Shown here: positions 1-7,950 of the stretch, one piece after another
Layout of the letters: every line of letters begins with the position of its first letter
How positions within the stretch are numbered: the first letter of the stretch is position 1
DNA from: an uncultured Geobacteraceae bacterium
GTDB taxonomy: Bacteria; Desulfobacterota; Desulfuromonadia; Geobacterales; Pseudopelobacteraceae
Assembly (NCBI GenBank): GCA_903901875.1
Contig: CAIUSO010000031.1
Location: 1-64,000 of the forward strand
DNA: 64,000 bases
Direction of reading: 5' to 3'
Made by a program: the position numbers and the translations under genes
Notes under the pieces: generated by a model
Told to the model about the DNA's origin: nothing
Databases searched by the model: none
The model's input: only the letters and a program-made list of their open reading frames with translations

Positions 1-156
1 AGGACAATACGCGCGTAACTCATCAAGGCCCGAGGGAATATCCCTCACAAAGAGGCCGAATATACGGAAGCAATCCTGTCCCTGTCATTAAGTGAAAAAA
101 CCTTGCAAATAGGGGGGAGACCATATACGGACAACGCTGGGCGGAGATAGCTGGCG
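1..156. other. Left edge, no gene recognised
   Basis: No open frame longer than a few tens of codons with recognisable protein character was found here on either strand, and no RNA gene or clear hairpin terminator is visible. It lies downstream of the comEA-like gene on the minus strand. Confidence 0.5.
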
Positions 157-714
157 TCAGCGCAAATTATCCCGCCGTGTAAAATACGGCACAATGCGCT
201 CGTATTTCTTTTCACCAATCCCCTCAACATCCATGAGATCCGAAAGAGCCAGCTTTCCGCCGTGGGACTGCCGGTATTGGACAATGCGACCGGCCAGTGC
301 CGGACCGATGCCCGGAACGTGGGCAAGATCGTCTTCTTCCAGCTCACGTATATCAAGGGGGATTCCCATTACGATACATTCCTCAACGGTCATCCGGCCA
401 ACCGATATCAGCTGCGAACCATCGGATCGGCTTCCAACCACGACCGCCGCCCCGTTTGTCAGTGGTTTCGTTGCGGAGGGGGCAGCGACCGAGACTCCCT
501 TCGGTCGAAGCTTCTCCGCATCGGTTACGGCCCGCTCCGCAGAAGCGTTGGCCGGCACAACGTAAATGCCGGGGTGCCTTACCTCTCCACTGACCTTAAC
601 GAAAATTGAGCTGCCCGATAACGTAGAAAAAACCGCATGGCCAGGAGTGACCTCCTGGCCGGTACGGTTTTTCATTGTCAACATTGCGGTGAGGAGAGCT
701 GCGCAGAGAATCAT
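157..714 (-). CDS. ComEA-like helix-hairpin-helix DNA-binding protein
   Basis: The protein has about 185 residues: a short hydrophobic N-terminal segment (MILCAALLTAMLTM), then an SLBB-like region (about residues 35-95, with VKVSGEVRHPGIYVV), then a C-terminal pair of helix-hairpin-helix motifs (HVPGIGPALAGRIVQYR and DVEGIGEKKYERI). This is the ComEA architecture: a membrane-anchored receptor that binds double-stranded DNA during natural uptake. It lies about 30 bases downstream of cimA on the same strand and may be co-transcribed. The ATG used leaves almost no charged residues before the membrane segment. An in-frame CTG at 744, closely preceded by GAGGAA, would add a basic stretch (SEKLRRGG), so the true start may lie upstream. 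No other competence gene is visible here, so a role in transformation is inferred from the family only. Confidence 0.8.
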   Translation of the reverse strand: MILCAALLTAMLTMKNRTGQEVTPGHAVFSTLSGSSIFVKVSGEVRHPGIYVVPANASAERAVTDAEKLRPKGVSVAAPSATKPLTNGAAVVVGSRSDGSQLISVGRMTVEECIVMGIPLDIRELEEDDLAHVPGIGPALAGRIVQYRQSHGGKLALSDLMDVEGIGEKKYERIVPYFTRRDNLR

Positions 715-745
715 CCCCCCCCGACGCAGCTTTTCACTGTTCAGC

Positions 746-2314
746 TTATTCCTCGGACTTATGTAGTTTGTAATCGATGCTATCGATCAATGCCTGATAG
801 GAAGCATCGATAATATTTTCAGACACGCCCACAGTTCCCCAGCGGGAATGTTTGTCCCCCGACTCGATCAACACCCTGGTGGATGAAGCGGTTCCCTGAC
901 CGGCCGGCAGTACCCGTACCTTGTAGTCGAGGAGCTTCACCTCTTTCAGCTTGGGATAAAACTTTTCCAGTGCTTTGCGGATGGCATTATCAAGGGCATT
1001 GACCGGACCGTTTCCTTCCGCAGCGGTGTGTTCGATCTTGCCGCCAACCTTGACCATGATAGTTGCTTCCGCAACGGGGCGCTGTTCCTCGCCCCGTTTC
1101 TCATCAATCACCCGGAAACCGAGTACGGTGAAGAACTTTTTATGTCCCCCCAGGGCCCTCTTCATCAGCAGTTCAAAGGAGGCTTCCGCCCCTTCAAACT
1201 GATAGCCCCGGTTTTCCATATCCTTGATATTGTCAAGGATTTCAAGTGTCACCGGATCCTTGCTGTCAAGATTAATATTAAATTCTTCCGCCTTGGCAAG
1301 AATATTGGAACGGCCGGACAGGTCGGAAATCAGAACGCGGGTACAGTTACCGACCAATTCGGGACGCATATGTTCGTAGGTTTCCGGATGGCGCTGAATG
1401 GCACTGACATGGACCCCACCCTTATGGGCGAAGGCCGAGTTACCCACATAGGCCTGGTGCTTGTTGGGCGAAATATTGGCCAGTTCGTACACATAACGGG
1501 ACACGTCACGCAGATGACGCATCTGCTCGTCGCTGATGCATTCTTTGTGCATTTTTGCCTTCAGTGCCGGAATGACAGAGCAGAGATTGGCATTGCCGCA
1601 CCGCTCTCCGAAGCCGTTGATGGTCCCCTGAACCTGAACGATCCCCTCTTCAACGGCGATCATGCTATTGGCAACGGCACATTCACCATCATTATGGGTA
1701 TGGATGCCAAGGGGAGTTTTAATCTCTTTCCGAACCGCACGAAGAATGTCGGCAACTTCGAAGGGCATGGTGCCGCCGTTGGTATCACAGAGGACGATAC
1801 AGTCAACATTGGCATTTTCTGCCGCTTTAAGAGTCTTGATGGCATACTCGGGATTGGCCTTATAGCCGTCAAAGAAATGTTCGGCGTCATAAAAAACTTC
1901 CGGCGCATGTTTCTTGAGATATTCCAGTGAATCAAAAATCAATTCCAGATTTTCTTCCAGGGAAATACGGAGTGCCTCACGCACATGAAAATCCCAGGTT
2001 TTACCAAAGATGGTTATGGCATCGGGCTCCGCCTTAATCAGGGTTATGATGTTGCTGTCCTTATCCGGTGTTACCTTGGCGCGACGGGTCGATCCGAAGG
2101 CGGCAATCTTGGCATGTGCCAGCTTTTCTTTCTTGATATCTTTGAAAAAAGCCACGTCTTTCGGGTTACTCCCCGGCCATCCCCCCTCAATATAGTGAAT
2201 ACCCAGCTCGTCCAGTTTATGGGCGATACGAATTTTGTCTTCCACCAGGAAAGAGATATCTTCGGCCTGGGTACCGTCCCGCAGGGTTGTGTCATACAGC
2301 TTGATCAAACTCAT
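746..2314 (-). CDS. cimA: (R)-citramalate synthase
   Basis: This DRE-TIM metallolyase of 522 residues belongs to the LeuA/CimA family. It opens with [18 protein letters not shown], the catalytic and metal-binding signature, has the HTHND metal-binding motif in the barrel, a GGVHVSA motif, and a C-terminal regulatory (LeuA dimer) domain. Members of this length and start are citramalate synthases, which condense pyruvate and acetyl-CoA in the threonine-independent isoleucine route used by Geobacter relatives. A shorter LeuA-type isopropylmalate synthase would normally carry a different N-terminus. The ATG is preceded by a good GGGAGG ribosome site 6 bases upstream. The comEA-like gene follows closely. 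Upstream lies a non-coding stretch with REP-type repeats. Confidence 0.9.
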   Translation of the reverse strand: MSLIKLYDTTLRDGTQAEDISFLVEDKIRIAHKLDELGIHYIEGGWPGSNPKDVAFFKDIKKEKLAHAKIAAFGSTRRAKVTPDKDSNIITLIKAEPDAITIFGKTWDFHVREALRISLEENLELIFDSLEYLKKHAPEVFYDAEHFFDGYKANPEYAIKTLKAAENANVDCIVLCDTNGGTMPFEVADILRAVRKEIKTPLGIHTHNDGECAVANSMIAVEEGIVQVQGTINGFGERCGNANLCSVIPALKAKMHKECISDEQMRHLRDVSRYVYELANISPNKHQAYVGNSAFAHKGGVHVSAIQRHPETYEHMRPELVGNCTRVLISDLSGRSNILAKAEEFNINLDSKDPVTLEILDNIKDMENRGYQFEGAEASFELLMKRALGGHKKFFTVLGFRVIDEKRGEEQRPVAEATIMVKVGGKIEHTAAEGNGPVNALDNAIRKALEKFYPKLKEVKLLDYKVRVLPAGQGTASSTRVLIESGDKHSRWGTVGVSENIIDASYQALIDSIDYKLHKSEE

Positions 2315-2514
2315 GAATGCCTCCCGAAAATGGAAAAAAGTACGATTTCATATCATAAAGAAAATTGTCCTCCGTTTTAACCGGTTTTTCATGATTTTTC
2401 AACTAAAACGCTGAGCTGCTCTCCAGTTTAGCCAGAGAGCGGTAAAATCAGTGCAACATTTTTTTTTGCGAAGGCATTGGCCACGGGGGAAAACCGGGTT
2501 TACAGCGTGAATCG

Positions 2515-2578
2515 AGGAGGAATAAGGGGGAGGAATAAGGGGACAGGCACCTAGGAGGAATAAGGGGACAGGCACCTA
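2515..2578. repeat. Tandem 25-bp REP-type repeats at one RAYT end
   Basis: Two perfect 25-bp direct copies (2529-2553 and 2554-2578) each contain AATAAGGGGACAGGCACC. A partial third copy precedes them from 2515. The same 18-base core occurs inverted at 3275-3292, on the far side of the transposase gene. The TAG stop of the transposase lies inside the last copy. Confidence 0.85.
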
Positions 2579-3292
2579 TTCGGCGGTTCTTTTTCGTCCT
2601 TTTTGCCATCCTCGTTGCCGTAAAGTAGACTCAAGTCCCAGTTGCCTACAAATTACGGTTCTCCAACCGTCGCAACCTAATGGGGCTTGCCTATTAACGC
2701 TATTCCTGACCATTTCAATTTCTGTATCTGTAAGCGGTGTATCTACAAATGAAATCCAATCTTCTGGAATGGAAATGGGTAATTCGGCCGGTCGCATCTC
2801 TTCCACATCCGCAATGCGGTTCTGGCACGAAGACCACGGCCATTGTACTGCTGACGGCACAAGATTTGCTCTAACCGGATTCCCTTCAATGTATCGAACT
2901 ACAGTCAATAGGTGGTCATCATCCTGAACAATAAAACTCTTATACCGCCCCTGCCACACATGGCCGCTGGAATGGTAATGTTGGTGATAACGGCGGACAT
3001 GGGTTGTCGTCAGCCAATGCATCCATTTATTAAGCTGATCTGCCGCAGTCGGTTGAACGAGTAAATGAAAGTGATTAGGCATTAGGCACCAAGCAAGCAG
3101 CTTTACACCATTTCTCCCCTGTGCCTGAAATAACAGATCCAAAAAAGCGTTGTAGTCACCATCTTTGTGAAAGATTTTCTGCTTACTGTTACCTCTGTTG
3201 ATCAAGTGGTAAAAACAGTTGTCAACTAATGCTCTTGCGACCCTTGGCATTTTCAATGACCTTTCTTGCTATTTGGTGCCTGTCCCCTTATT
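2534..3292 (-). mobile_element. RAYT transposase element with inverted ends
   Basis: The element consists of one transposase gene bounded by AATAAGGGGACAGGCACC on the left (2534-2551, again at 2559-2576) and its exact inverse GGTGCCTGTCCCCTTATT on the right (3275-3292). An imperfect palindrome, CCGTAA...TTACGG at 2618-2658, lies inside the 3' end of the gene. Short inverted-repeat ends next to a solo Y1-type transposase are characteristic of REP-associated tyrosine transposases, which act on hairpin-forming REP sequences. A deleted derivative of the same element lies at 3562-3771. Confidence 0.75.
2576..3250 (-). CDS. REP-associated tyrosine transposase (Y1, IS200-like)
   Basis: The protein (about 224 residues) has the single-stranded-DNA HUH nuclease signature NHFHLLVQ near residue 62 and the conserved WQGRYKS and RYIEGNPVRA segments; the Tyr of the latter is the expected catalytic residue. 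These are diagnostic of the TnpA_REP/RAYT family, which cleaves and joins single-stranded REP hairpins. I chose ATG 3250 (MPRVARA) over the TTG two codons upstream because AAAGG lies about 10 bases before it. The gene looks intact. The 3' end of its coding sequence is also found, internally deleted, in the repeats at 3562-3771, so the element has produced non-autonomous copies locally. Confidence 0.88.
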   Translation of the reverse strand: MPRVARALVDNCFYHLINRGNSKQKIFHKDGDYNAFLDLLFQAQGRNGVKLLAWCLMPNHFHLLVQPTAADQLNKWMHWLTTTHVRRYHQHYHSSGHVWQGRYKSFIVQDDDHLLTVVRYIEGNPVRANLVPSAVQWPWSSCQNRIADVEEMRPAELPISIPEDWISFVDTPLTDTEIEMVRNSVNRQAPLGCDGWRTVICRQLGLESTLRQRGWQKGRKRTAE

Positions 3293-3561
3293 CACAGCCG
3301 TTTACCCTAATACACCTATGCCAATCATTACGCCACTCAGACCTGCCTCGGTTTAAAATATGTATTTCAAAACAGCCTATCTGTAAAAATGAAACAATAA
3401 CCAATATATTAGTTACTATTACAACATCGTACATACCAGTTCCAATCACATAAGTTAACAAAAATTTTACTCATGAGTATTCTGCAAACTCTATAATAAA
3501 CACACATATTAACGGGTACATATTTGCTGTTTACAATATACGAGGATGAATAAGGAGGATG
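3293..3561. other. AT-rich spacer, no gene
   Basis: This stretch between two REP-type units is visibly more AT-rich than the flanking genes, particularly about 3330-3540. No frame has protein-like composition, and the short open frames look random. I see no RNA gene. It is probably sequence left by mobile-element activity. Confidence 0.5.
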
Positions 3562-3771
3562 AATAAGGGGACAGGTACCTATTCGGCTGTTCTTTTCGTC
3601 CTTTTTGCCATCCTCGCTGCCGTAAAGTAGACTCAAGTCCCAGTAGCCTACAAATTACGGCTATTTGGTGCCTGTCCCCTTATTACCCCCCATCCTCGCT
3701 GCCGTAAAGTAGACTCAAGTCCCAGTAGCCTACAAATTACGGCTATTTGGTGCCTGTCCCCTTATTACCCC
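3562..3771. repeat. Deleted RAYT derivative with 82-bp perfect tandem repeat
   Basis: It starts with AATAAGGGGACAGGTACC (3562-3579) and continues with sequence closely matching the 3' end of the transposase gene (compare 2576-2658), then jumps straight to the right terminal repeat (CTATTTGGTGCCTGTCCCC). The unit 3608-3689 is repeated perfectly at 3690-3771. Each 82-bp unit holds the CCGTAA...TTACGG palindrome plus one terminal repeat. This is a MITE-like, non-autonomous element. Confidence 0.85.
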
Positions 3772-3839
3772 AGGATTTTTCAAGAAAAACCGTGAGTTTT
3801 TTCCTTGACCGCTGTATCACGACCACTTACCCTGTCCCC

Positions 3840-5195
3840 ATGACTTCTGACCTGACAACCGCACCCATCCCCCAACTTGTCCGCCGCCTGGCCATTCCAG
3901 CCGGTACCGGCTTCTTTTTCAACACCATGTTCAACGTGGTGGACACCTGGTACGGGGGGCAGCTTTCAACCAGTGCCCTGGCCGCCATGTCCCTGTCGTT
4001 TCCTGTTTTTTTTCTCATTCTGGCCATCGGCAGCGGCGTCTCCAACAGTGCCACGACCCTGATCGGCAACGCACTTGGGCGAAATAATACTGAAGAAGCC
4101 GGGCACTATCTGCTGCAATCACTCTCATTCACCCTGATCCACGCCCTGCTGTTGACCGGAGCCGGGCTGCTGCTGGCACCGCGCATTTTCATGATCATGG
4201 GGGCCCGGGGGGAATATCTGACCCATGCCCTCAGCTATATGAATGTGATTTTTTCCGGCACCGTTTTCTTTCTGCTCAACTATCTCATGAATGCCATACT
4301 CAACTCCCAGGGGAACACCGTCGCCTATCGCAACTTTTTGTGCGGCGGTTTTGTCCTCAACCTTATTCTGGATCCCTGGTTCATGTACGGCTGGTTGGGT
4401 GTGCCTCCCCTCGGCCTCGGTGGGATCGCCCTGGCAACCGTGGCCATTCAGTGCGGGGGAATGTTCTATCTGTTGAGCCAGCTGGTGAAAAGCGACAGTA
4501 TTCCCCCTTTTCGTCCCGTTGACCTATTACCCCGTCGGCAGTATTTTCTGGAGCTGTTCAAACAGGGGTTTCCCTCGGCAATGAATATGATGACCGTATC
4601 ACTGGGCATTTTTATCATTACCTGGTATGTGGGACGCTTTGGACAGCAGGCCGTGGCCGCCTACGGTATCGGCACTCGAATAGAGCAGATTGCACTGCTG
4701 CCGGTCATGGGACTGAACATTGCCGCCCTGGCCCTCACCGCGCAGAATTTCGGTGCGGAGCGTTTTGACCGTATCCGTGAGGCACTCCGGGTATCGCTCC
4801 GCTACGGCGTGATGCTGGCCGTCATCGGCACCGGTGCCGCTCTGCTCTTCAGCCGGGAACTGATGGGGTTTTTCAGTACCGACCCGGCGGTTATTGCCAT
4901 CGGCTCAGGGTTTCTGGCCATTGAGGCCTACGTACTTCCCGCCTATGTGCTTCTCTACGTCTGCACCTCCGTCATGCAGGGGATCAAACGACCACTGTTC
5001 GGCCTGGGTATCGGATTGTTCCGCCAGATTGCCGGCCCGGTCTGCCTCTTTCACATTGGCACAGTGGTTCTCAGACTTGGCTTGGCAGGAATCTGGTGGG
5101 GAATTTTCACCATAACCTGGCTCGCCGCCGGAATAGTCATTGTCTATGTTACCGGAACGCTCACCACTCTTGAAAAGGATCAGATACGACTATGA
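3840..5195 (+). CDS. MATE-family multidrug/cation exporter
   Basis: The product is an integral membrane protein of about 451 residues with some twelve hydrophobic segments and the two-fold MATE (NorM/DinF-like) pattern: an early segment with NTMFNVVDTWYGG and a matching second-half segment beginning FKQGFPSAMNMM. MATE proteins export cationic drugs or metabolites using Na+ or H+ gradients; the substrate cannot be told from sequence. I chose the ATG at 3840 (MTSDLTTAPIPQLVRRLAIP) because the upstream in-frame extension reads into the 82-bp mobile repeat and lacks family character. The stop overlaps the mtaB start (ATGA), so the two genes are probably translationally coupled. Confidence 0.88.
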   Translation: MTSDLTTAPIPQLVRRLAIPAGTGFFFNTMFNVVDTWYGGQLSTSALAAMSLSFPVFFLILAIGSGVSNSATTLIGNALGRNNTEEAGHYLLQSLSFTLIHALLLTGAGLLLAPRIFMIMGARGEYLTHALSYMNVIFSGTVFFLLNYLMNAILNSQGNTVAYRNFLCGGFVLNLILDPWFMYGWLGVPPLGLGGIALATVAIQCGGMFYLLSQLVKSDSIPPFRPVDLLPRRQYFLELFKQGFPSAMNMMTVSLGIFIITWYVGRFGQQAVAAYGIGTRIEQIALLPVMGLNIAALALTAQNFGAERFDRIREALRVSLRYGVMLAVIGTGAALLFSRELMGFFSTDPAVIAIGSGFLAIEAYVLPAYVLLYVCTSVMQGIKRPLFGLGIGLFRQIAGPVCLFHIGTVVLRLGLAGIWWGIFTITWLAAGIVIVYVTGTLTTLEKDQIRL

Positions 5196-6484
5196 AACGG
5201 GTAGCCATCAGCACTCTGGGGTGCAAAACCAATCAATTCGAATCGGCCGCCATGGTCGAACAGCTTTCGGCCGCCGGCTACGAAGTGGTCCCTTTCACCG
5301 CCCCTTCGGACATCTACATCATCAACTCCTGCACCGTCACCGCCCGCACCGATGCGGAAACCCGCCGCCTGATCCGCCGGGCGCGGCGGCTTAATCCGGC
5401 GGCACGTATTATCGCCACCGGGTGCTATGCCCAGGTAGCTCCCGGTGAACTGGAAAAGATGCCGGAACTTGACGTCGTTCTCGGTAACAGCGAGAAACAG
5501 ATCATTTCAGACCTGCTCAACGGCACCGCGTATCAGGTTTCCGACATAGCCGCCATCAGCCGCGCCGAGCCGTTGAACCTCACCAGCTTTGCCGAACATA
5601 CCCGCGCCTTCCTGCAGATCCAGAACGGTTGCAACTCCTACTGTGCCTACTGCATTGTCCCCTATGCCCGTGGTGCCAGCAGGAGTGTGCTCCCTGATGC
5701 GGTCATCGAAGGAGTACAAAATTTTGCCCTTTCAGGCTTCCAGGAGGTGGTGCTGACCGGCATCCATCTCGGTGCCTACGGGCTGGATCTCCCCTCCCCC
5801 ACTTCGTTGACGGAACTGGTACAGCGGATTGATGCAGTAAACATCATCCCCCGTCTCCGCATCGGCTCCATCGAGCCCAATGAGGTCACGGCAGAGCTGC
5901 TGGAACTGATGGCCACCTCCCCCCGCATCTGTCCACACGTGCATCTACCGCTCCAGAGCGGCAGCGATTCGGTGCTGGCCCGCATGGGACGCCACTACAC
6001 ATCCGGCTTTTTCAGGGAGCTGGTGAATACCGTTTCCGCCGCACTGCCGACTGTTTTTATCGGTGCCGACGTCATCGCAGGTTTTCCCGGAGAGAGTGAT
6101 GAGGAATTTGAAGAAACGGTGCGGTTGATTGAAGAGCTGCCCTTCTCCGATCTCCACGTATTCCCCTATTCCCTCCGCCCCGGAACCCGAGCGGCCAGTA
6201 TGCCGGGACAGGTGGTACCCCGGATTGTTACGGAACGTGCGGCCCGTCTCAGAAGCATCGCCACCCGGAAGAAGGCCACATTTTTCGCGTCATGTATAGG
6301 AAGGGAGTTTACGGTACTGGTACAGAGTTACGAAGATGTGACCGGTATCTGCCGGGGCATAACCACCAACTATATTCCGGTGGTTTTTCATGATGCGAGG
6401 GGGAGGGTGAACGAACTGGTCAGGGTTGTAATAGAGTGGGCAAGGGAAAACTCATGTTCTGCTCGTATTCTCCCCATTGAATAG
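5192..6484 (+). CDS. mtaB: tRNA t6A37 methylthiotransferase
   Basis: This radical-SAM methylthiotransferase of 430 residues begins STLGCKTNQFES. The N-terminal cluster-binding cysteines are in GCKTN, NSCTV and GCYAQ, and the radical-SAM motif CNSYCAYC lies near residue 147. A C-terminal TRAM-like segment follows. The short length and GCKTNQ opening fit MtaB, which makes 2-methylthio-t6A at position 37 of ANN-decoding tRNAs, rather than MiaB or RimO. It overlaps the MATE gene by 4 bases. It converges on the remains of a toxin gene downstream of jetD, with no obvious rho-independent terminator between them. Confidence 0.9.
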   Translation: MKRVAISTLGCKTNQFESAAMVEQLSAAGYEVVPFTAPSDIYIINSCTVTARTDAETRRLIRRARRLNPAARIIATGCYAQVAPGELEKMPELDVVLGNSEKQIISDLLNGTAYQVSDIAAISRAEPLNLTSFAEHTRAFLQIQNGCNSYCAYCIVPYARGASRSVLPDAVIEGVQNFALSGFQEVVLTGIHLGAYGLDLPSPTSLTELVQRIDAVNIIPRLRIGSIEPNEVTAELLELMATSPRICPHVHLPLQSGSDSVLARMGRHYTSGFFRELVNTVSAALPTVFIGADVIAGFPGESDEEFEETVRLIEELPFSDLHVFPYSLRPGTRAASMPGQVVPRIVTERAARLRSIATRKKATFFASCIGREFTVLVQSYEDVTGICRGITTNYIPVVFHDARGRVNELVRVVIEWARENSCSARILPIE

Positions 6485-6496
6485 ATTTATTGTGCC

Positions 6497-6577
6497 TCAT
6501 GATTGTCCACAATCAAAGGATAACACCAAATCTGCAGCATCAAGCTTGCGAACAGGTTCGTACGCGGGAGCACTCAA
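6497..6577 (-). pseudogene. Remnant of a TacT-like GNAT toxin N-terminus
   Basis: Reading from TTG 6577 in the +1 frame relative to the jetD stop gives about 26 codons, starting SAPAYEPVRKLDAADLVLSF and ending with DCGQS before TGA. GNAT toxins of the TacT/AtaT type typically begin (M/L)SAPxPL...FDCGxxSLDxWL, so this matches the first part of such a toxin, cut off just before the catalytic acetyltransferase domain. Its position, starting across the stop of the antitoxin-like sequence, is the normal overlapping arrangement of tacA-tacT pairs. The remainder of the toxin is absent; mtaB ends 12 bases further on. The call rests on motif recognition and no alignment was made. Confidence 0.6.
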
Positions 6578-6726
6578 CCCAGCACCCCCGGCTTGGTCAG
6601 CAATTCAGCCAATCTCGGTTTGGCTTGCACCGACCTGTCCATCGCTTGCTGAAAAGCTGTCCAGCTGATTTCGTCAAGTTCAAAACGGCACCGGTCTGCC
6701 AAGGTCTGGTTTGCTGCGGTAATACC
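6574..6726 (-). pseudogene. TacA-like (DUF1778) antitoxin C-terminus fused to JetD
   Basis: The last 50 codons of the jetD frame (about residues 409-458) include ANQTLADRCRFELDEISWTAF and end KPRLAELLTKPGVLG. This follows the C-terminal half of DUF1778/TacA antitoxins (typically ...LADRTRFxLxxExWxAFxxALDxPPxxxPxLxxLLxxPxxx), the part that wraps and neutralises the GNAT toxin. The DNA-binding ribbon-helix-helix half of TacA is not recognisable. It is in frame with jetD and followed directly by the toxin remnant. I therefore read it as a deletion that joined jetD to a former tacAT locus. Confidence 0.65.
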
Positions 6727-7950
6727 GGCATTGACGGGAGCGTATCTCGCAGGTATTTTATCTGCCCCGTTCAAAACAAGTGCAAACAGTACCGACTCAA
6801 CCCACCCGAAACCGATCCGTTCCTGCTCAAGGCGCAGCTGTTTACGGATCCGGTTATCCCGTAAATCATCATAGAGTGCCTGTTCCTCCCGGGTGAGCCG
6901 GGACAAATCCCGGAGGGATTGTTTTTCTTCCTCTCCCCACTGCTCTTCGAAGGCCATCAGCGTGGCTCGATCCATCAGAAACGATTCCACCTGGGGAAAA
7001 TGACTCCGGAGCTGATCGAGAATGGCAAAACCGTGGGTGTCGATATCGCCCCAGTAGTACAAAGGGTGTGAATGGAGCCAGGGGGCATCCCGTACCGCTT
7101 CAAATCCGTATCCGGCACCAAAAATCACCATTCCCCCGGCAACTTCGGGAAACGCAAGGAAGTTAATTTCGTTTTCGGTCACAAATATCCGGCTAACGTC
7201 AGGAGCAAGCAGGGCAAAACTCTCGGCATCCAGGGTAATATCCCGGGCAAAGCCACCAGCCACGGGAGAGTAGCGAGGGCCAAGAATTCGGAAACGGACC
7301 AGGTGCGGTTTATCCAAAAAGCCGTAACGTCGGGCAAAGCGGCTCGTTCCGACCATTTCGCAATTGATGGCTTCGGGCGGGAGCACCATATCCAGCAGCT
7401 CTGACAACACCCCCCGATGTGCTTCGATAAATTTGCTGTGTATTCCGGGAAGATCCACCTGGCGCAGATACCGCCCCGGCATCGGATGCTGTTCGACCCA
7501 GGCGACCAGTGCCAGCAGTTTGTGCCACTCATCCACCAGTTCCACTGCCCGTAATGGCCGTTTGACCAACCAGGGGAGAAGACGCGGCTCCCGGAGGCGG
7601 GTTTCATCTACCAGTCCGGCGAAGCGGGCAAGCACGCGCAGCTTGCCGATACAGCCACAGGCAGCCTCCCGTGTATCAATCCAGACCGACCGGGGAATTG
7701 TATTTGCCCCGAATAACCGGTGTCGAAAATACCCCATCTCCACCCGAAAGTACGACAGGGCACGAAGTTCACTGATCCACACCCGTACGTCATCAAAATG
7801 GTCAGAAATTTCAGCCGACGTGGGAGCTTTCAACGTCAGACGCCTTGGAAACAGCGATTCACCAGAAACCAGCGAAGCCAGAATATCTCCCCGATCCCAC
7901 AACTTTTGCAGCTGCTCGCGCAGGTTCCCTGGTCGGGTCCATCCGTTCAC
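6574..7950 (-). CDS. jetD: Wadjet protein JetD (Toprim nuclease), C-terminally extended
   Basis: The protein has 458 residues. The N-terminal DUF3322-like part is followed by a DUF2220/topoisomerase VI-A-type Toprim domain, with the expected acidic residues in VTENEINFLAFP and in YYWGDIDTHGFAI (the DxD). JetD cleaves circular DNA that the JetABC loop extruder has reeled in. The usual JetD end (LEQERIGFGWVESVL) occurs near residue 388, so the last 70 residues are extra; about 50 of them resemble the C-terminus of a TacA-type antitoxin. The start is GTG, overlapping the jetC stop as GTGA. Whether the extension affects nuclease activity is unknown. Confidence 0.9.
   Translation of the reverse strand: MNGWTRPGNLREQLQKLWDRGDILASLVSGESLFPRRLTLKAPTSAEISDHFDDVRVWISELRALSYFRVEMGYFRHRLFGANTIPRSVWIDTREAACGCIGKLRVLARFAGLVDETRLREPRLLPWLVKRPLRAVELVDEWHKLLALVAWVEQHPMPGRYLRQVDLPGIHSKFIEAHRGVLSELLDMVLPPEAINCEMVGTSRFARRYGFLDKPHLVRFRILGPRYSPVAGGFARDITLDAESFALLAPDVSRIFVTENEINFLAFPEVAGGMVIFGAGYGFEAVRDAPWLHSHPLYYWGDIDTHGFAILDQLRSHFPQVESFLMDRATLMAFEEQWGEEEKQSLRDLSRLTREEQALYDDLRDNRIRKQLRLEQERIGFGWVESVLFALVLNGADKIPARYAPVNAGITAANQTLADRCRFELDEISWTAFQQAMDRSVQAKPRLAELLTKPGVLG

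Noticed and set aside
1028-1930. Long open frame antisense to cimA (300 codons)
   Set aside because: Shadow of the cimA reading frame; composition is unlike real proteins and there is no ribosome site.
6500-6515. Palindrome TGATTGT-CC-ACAATCA between mtaB and jetD, considered as a terminator
   Set aside because: Two-base loop, AT-rich arms and no T run on either strand.
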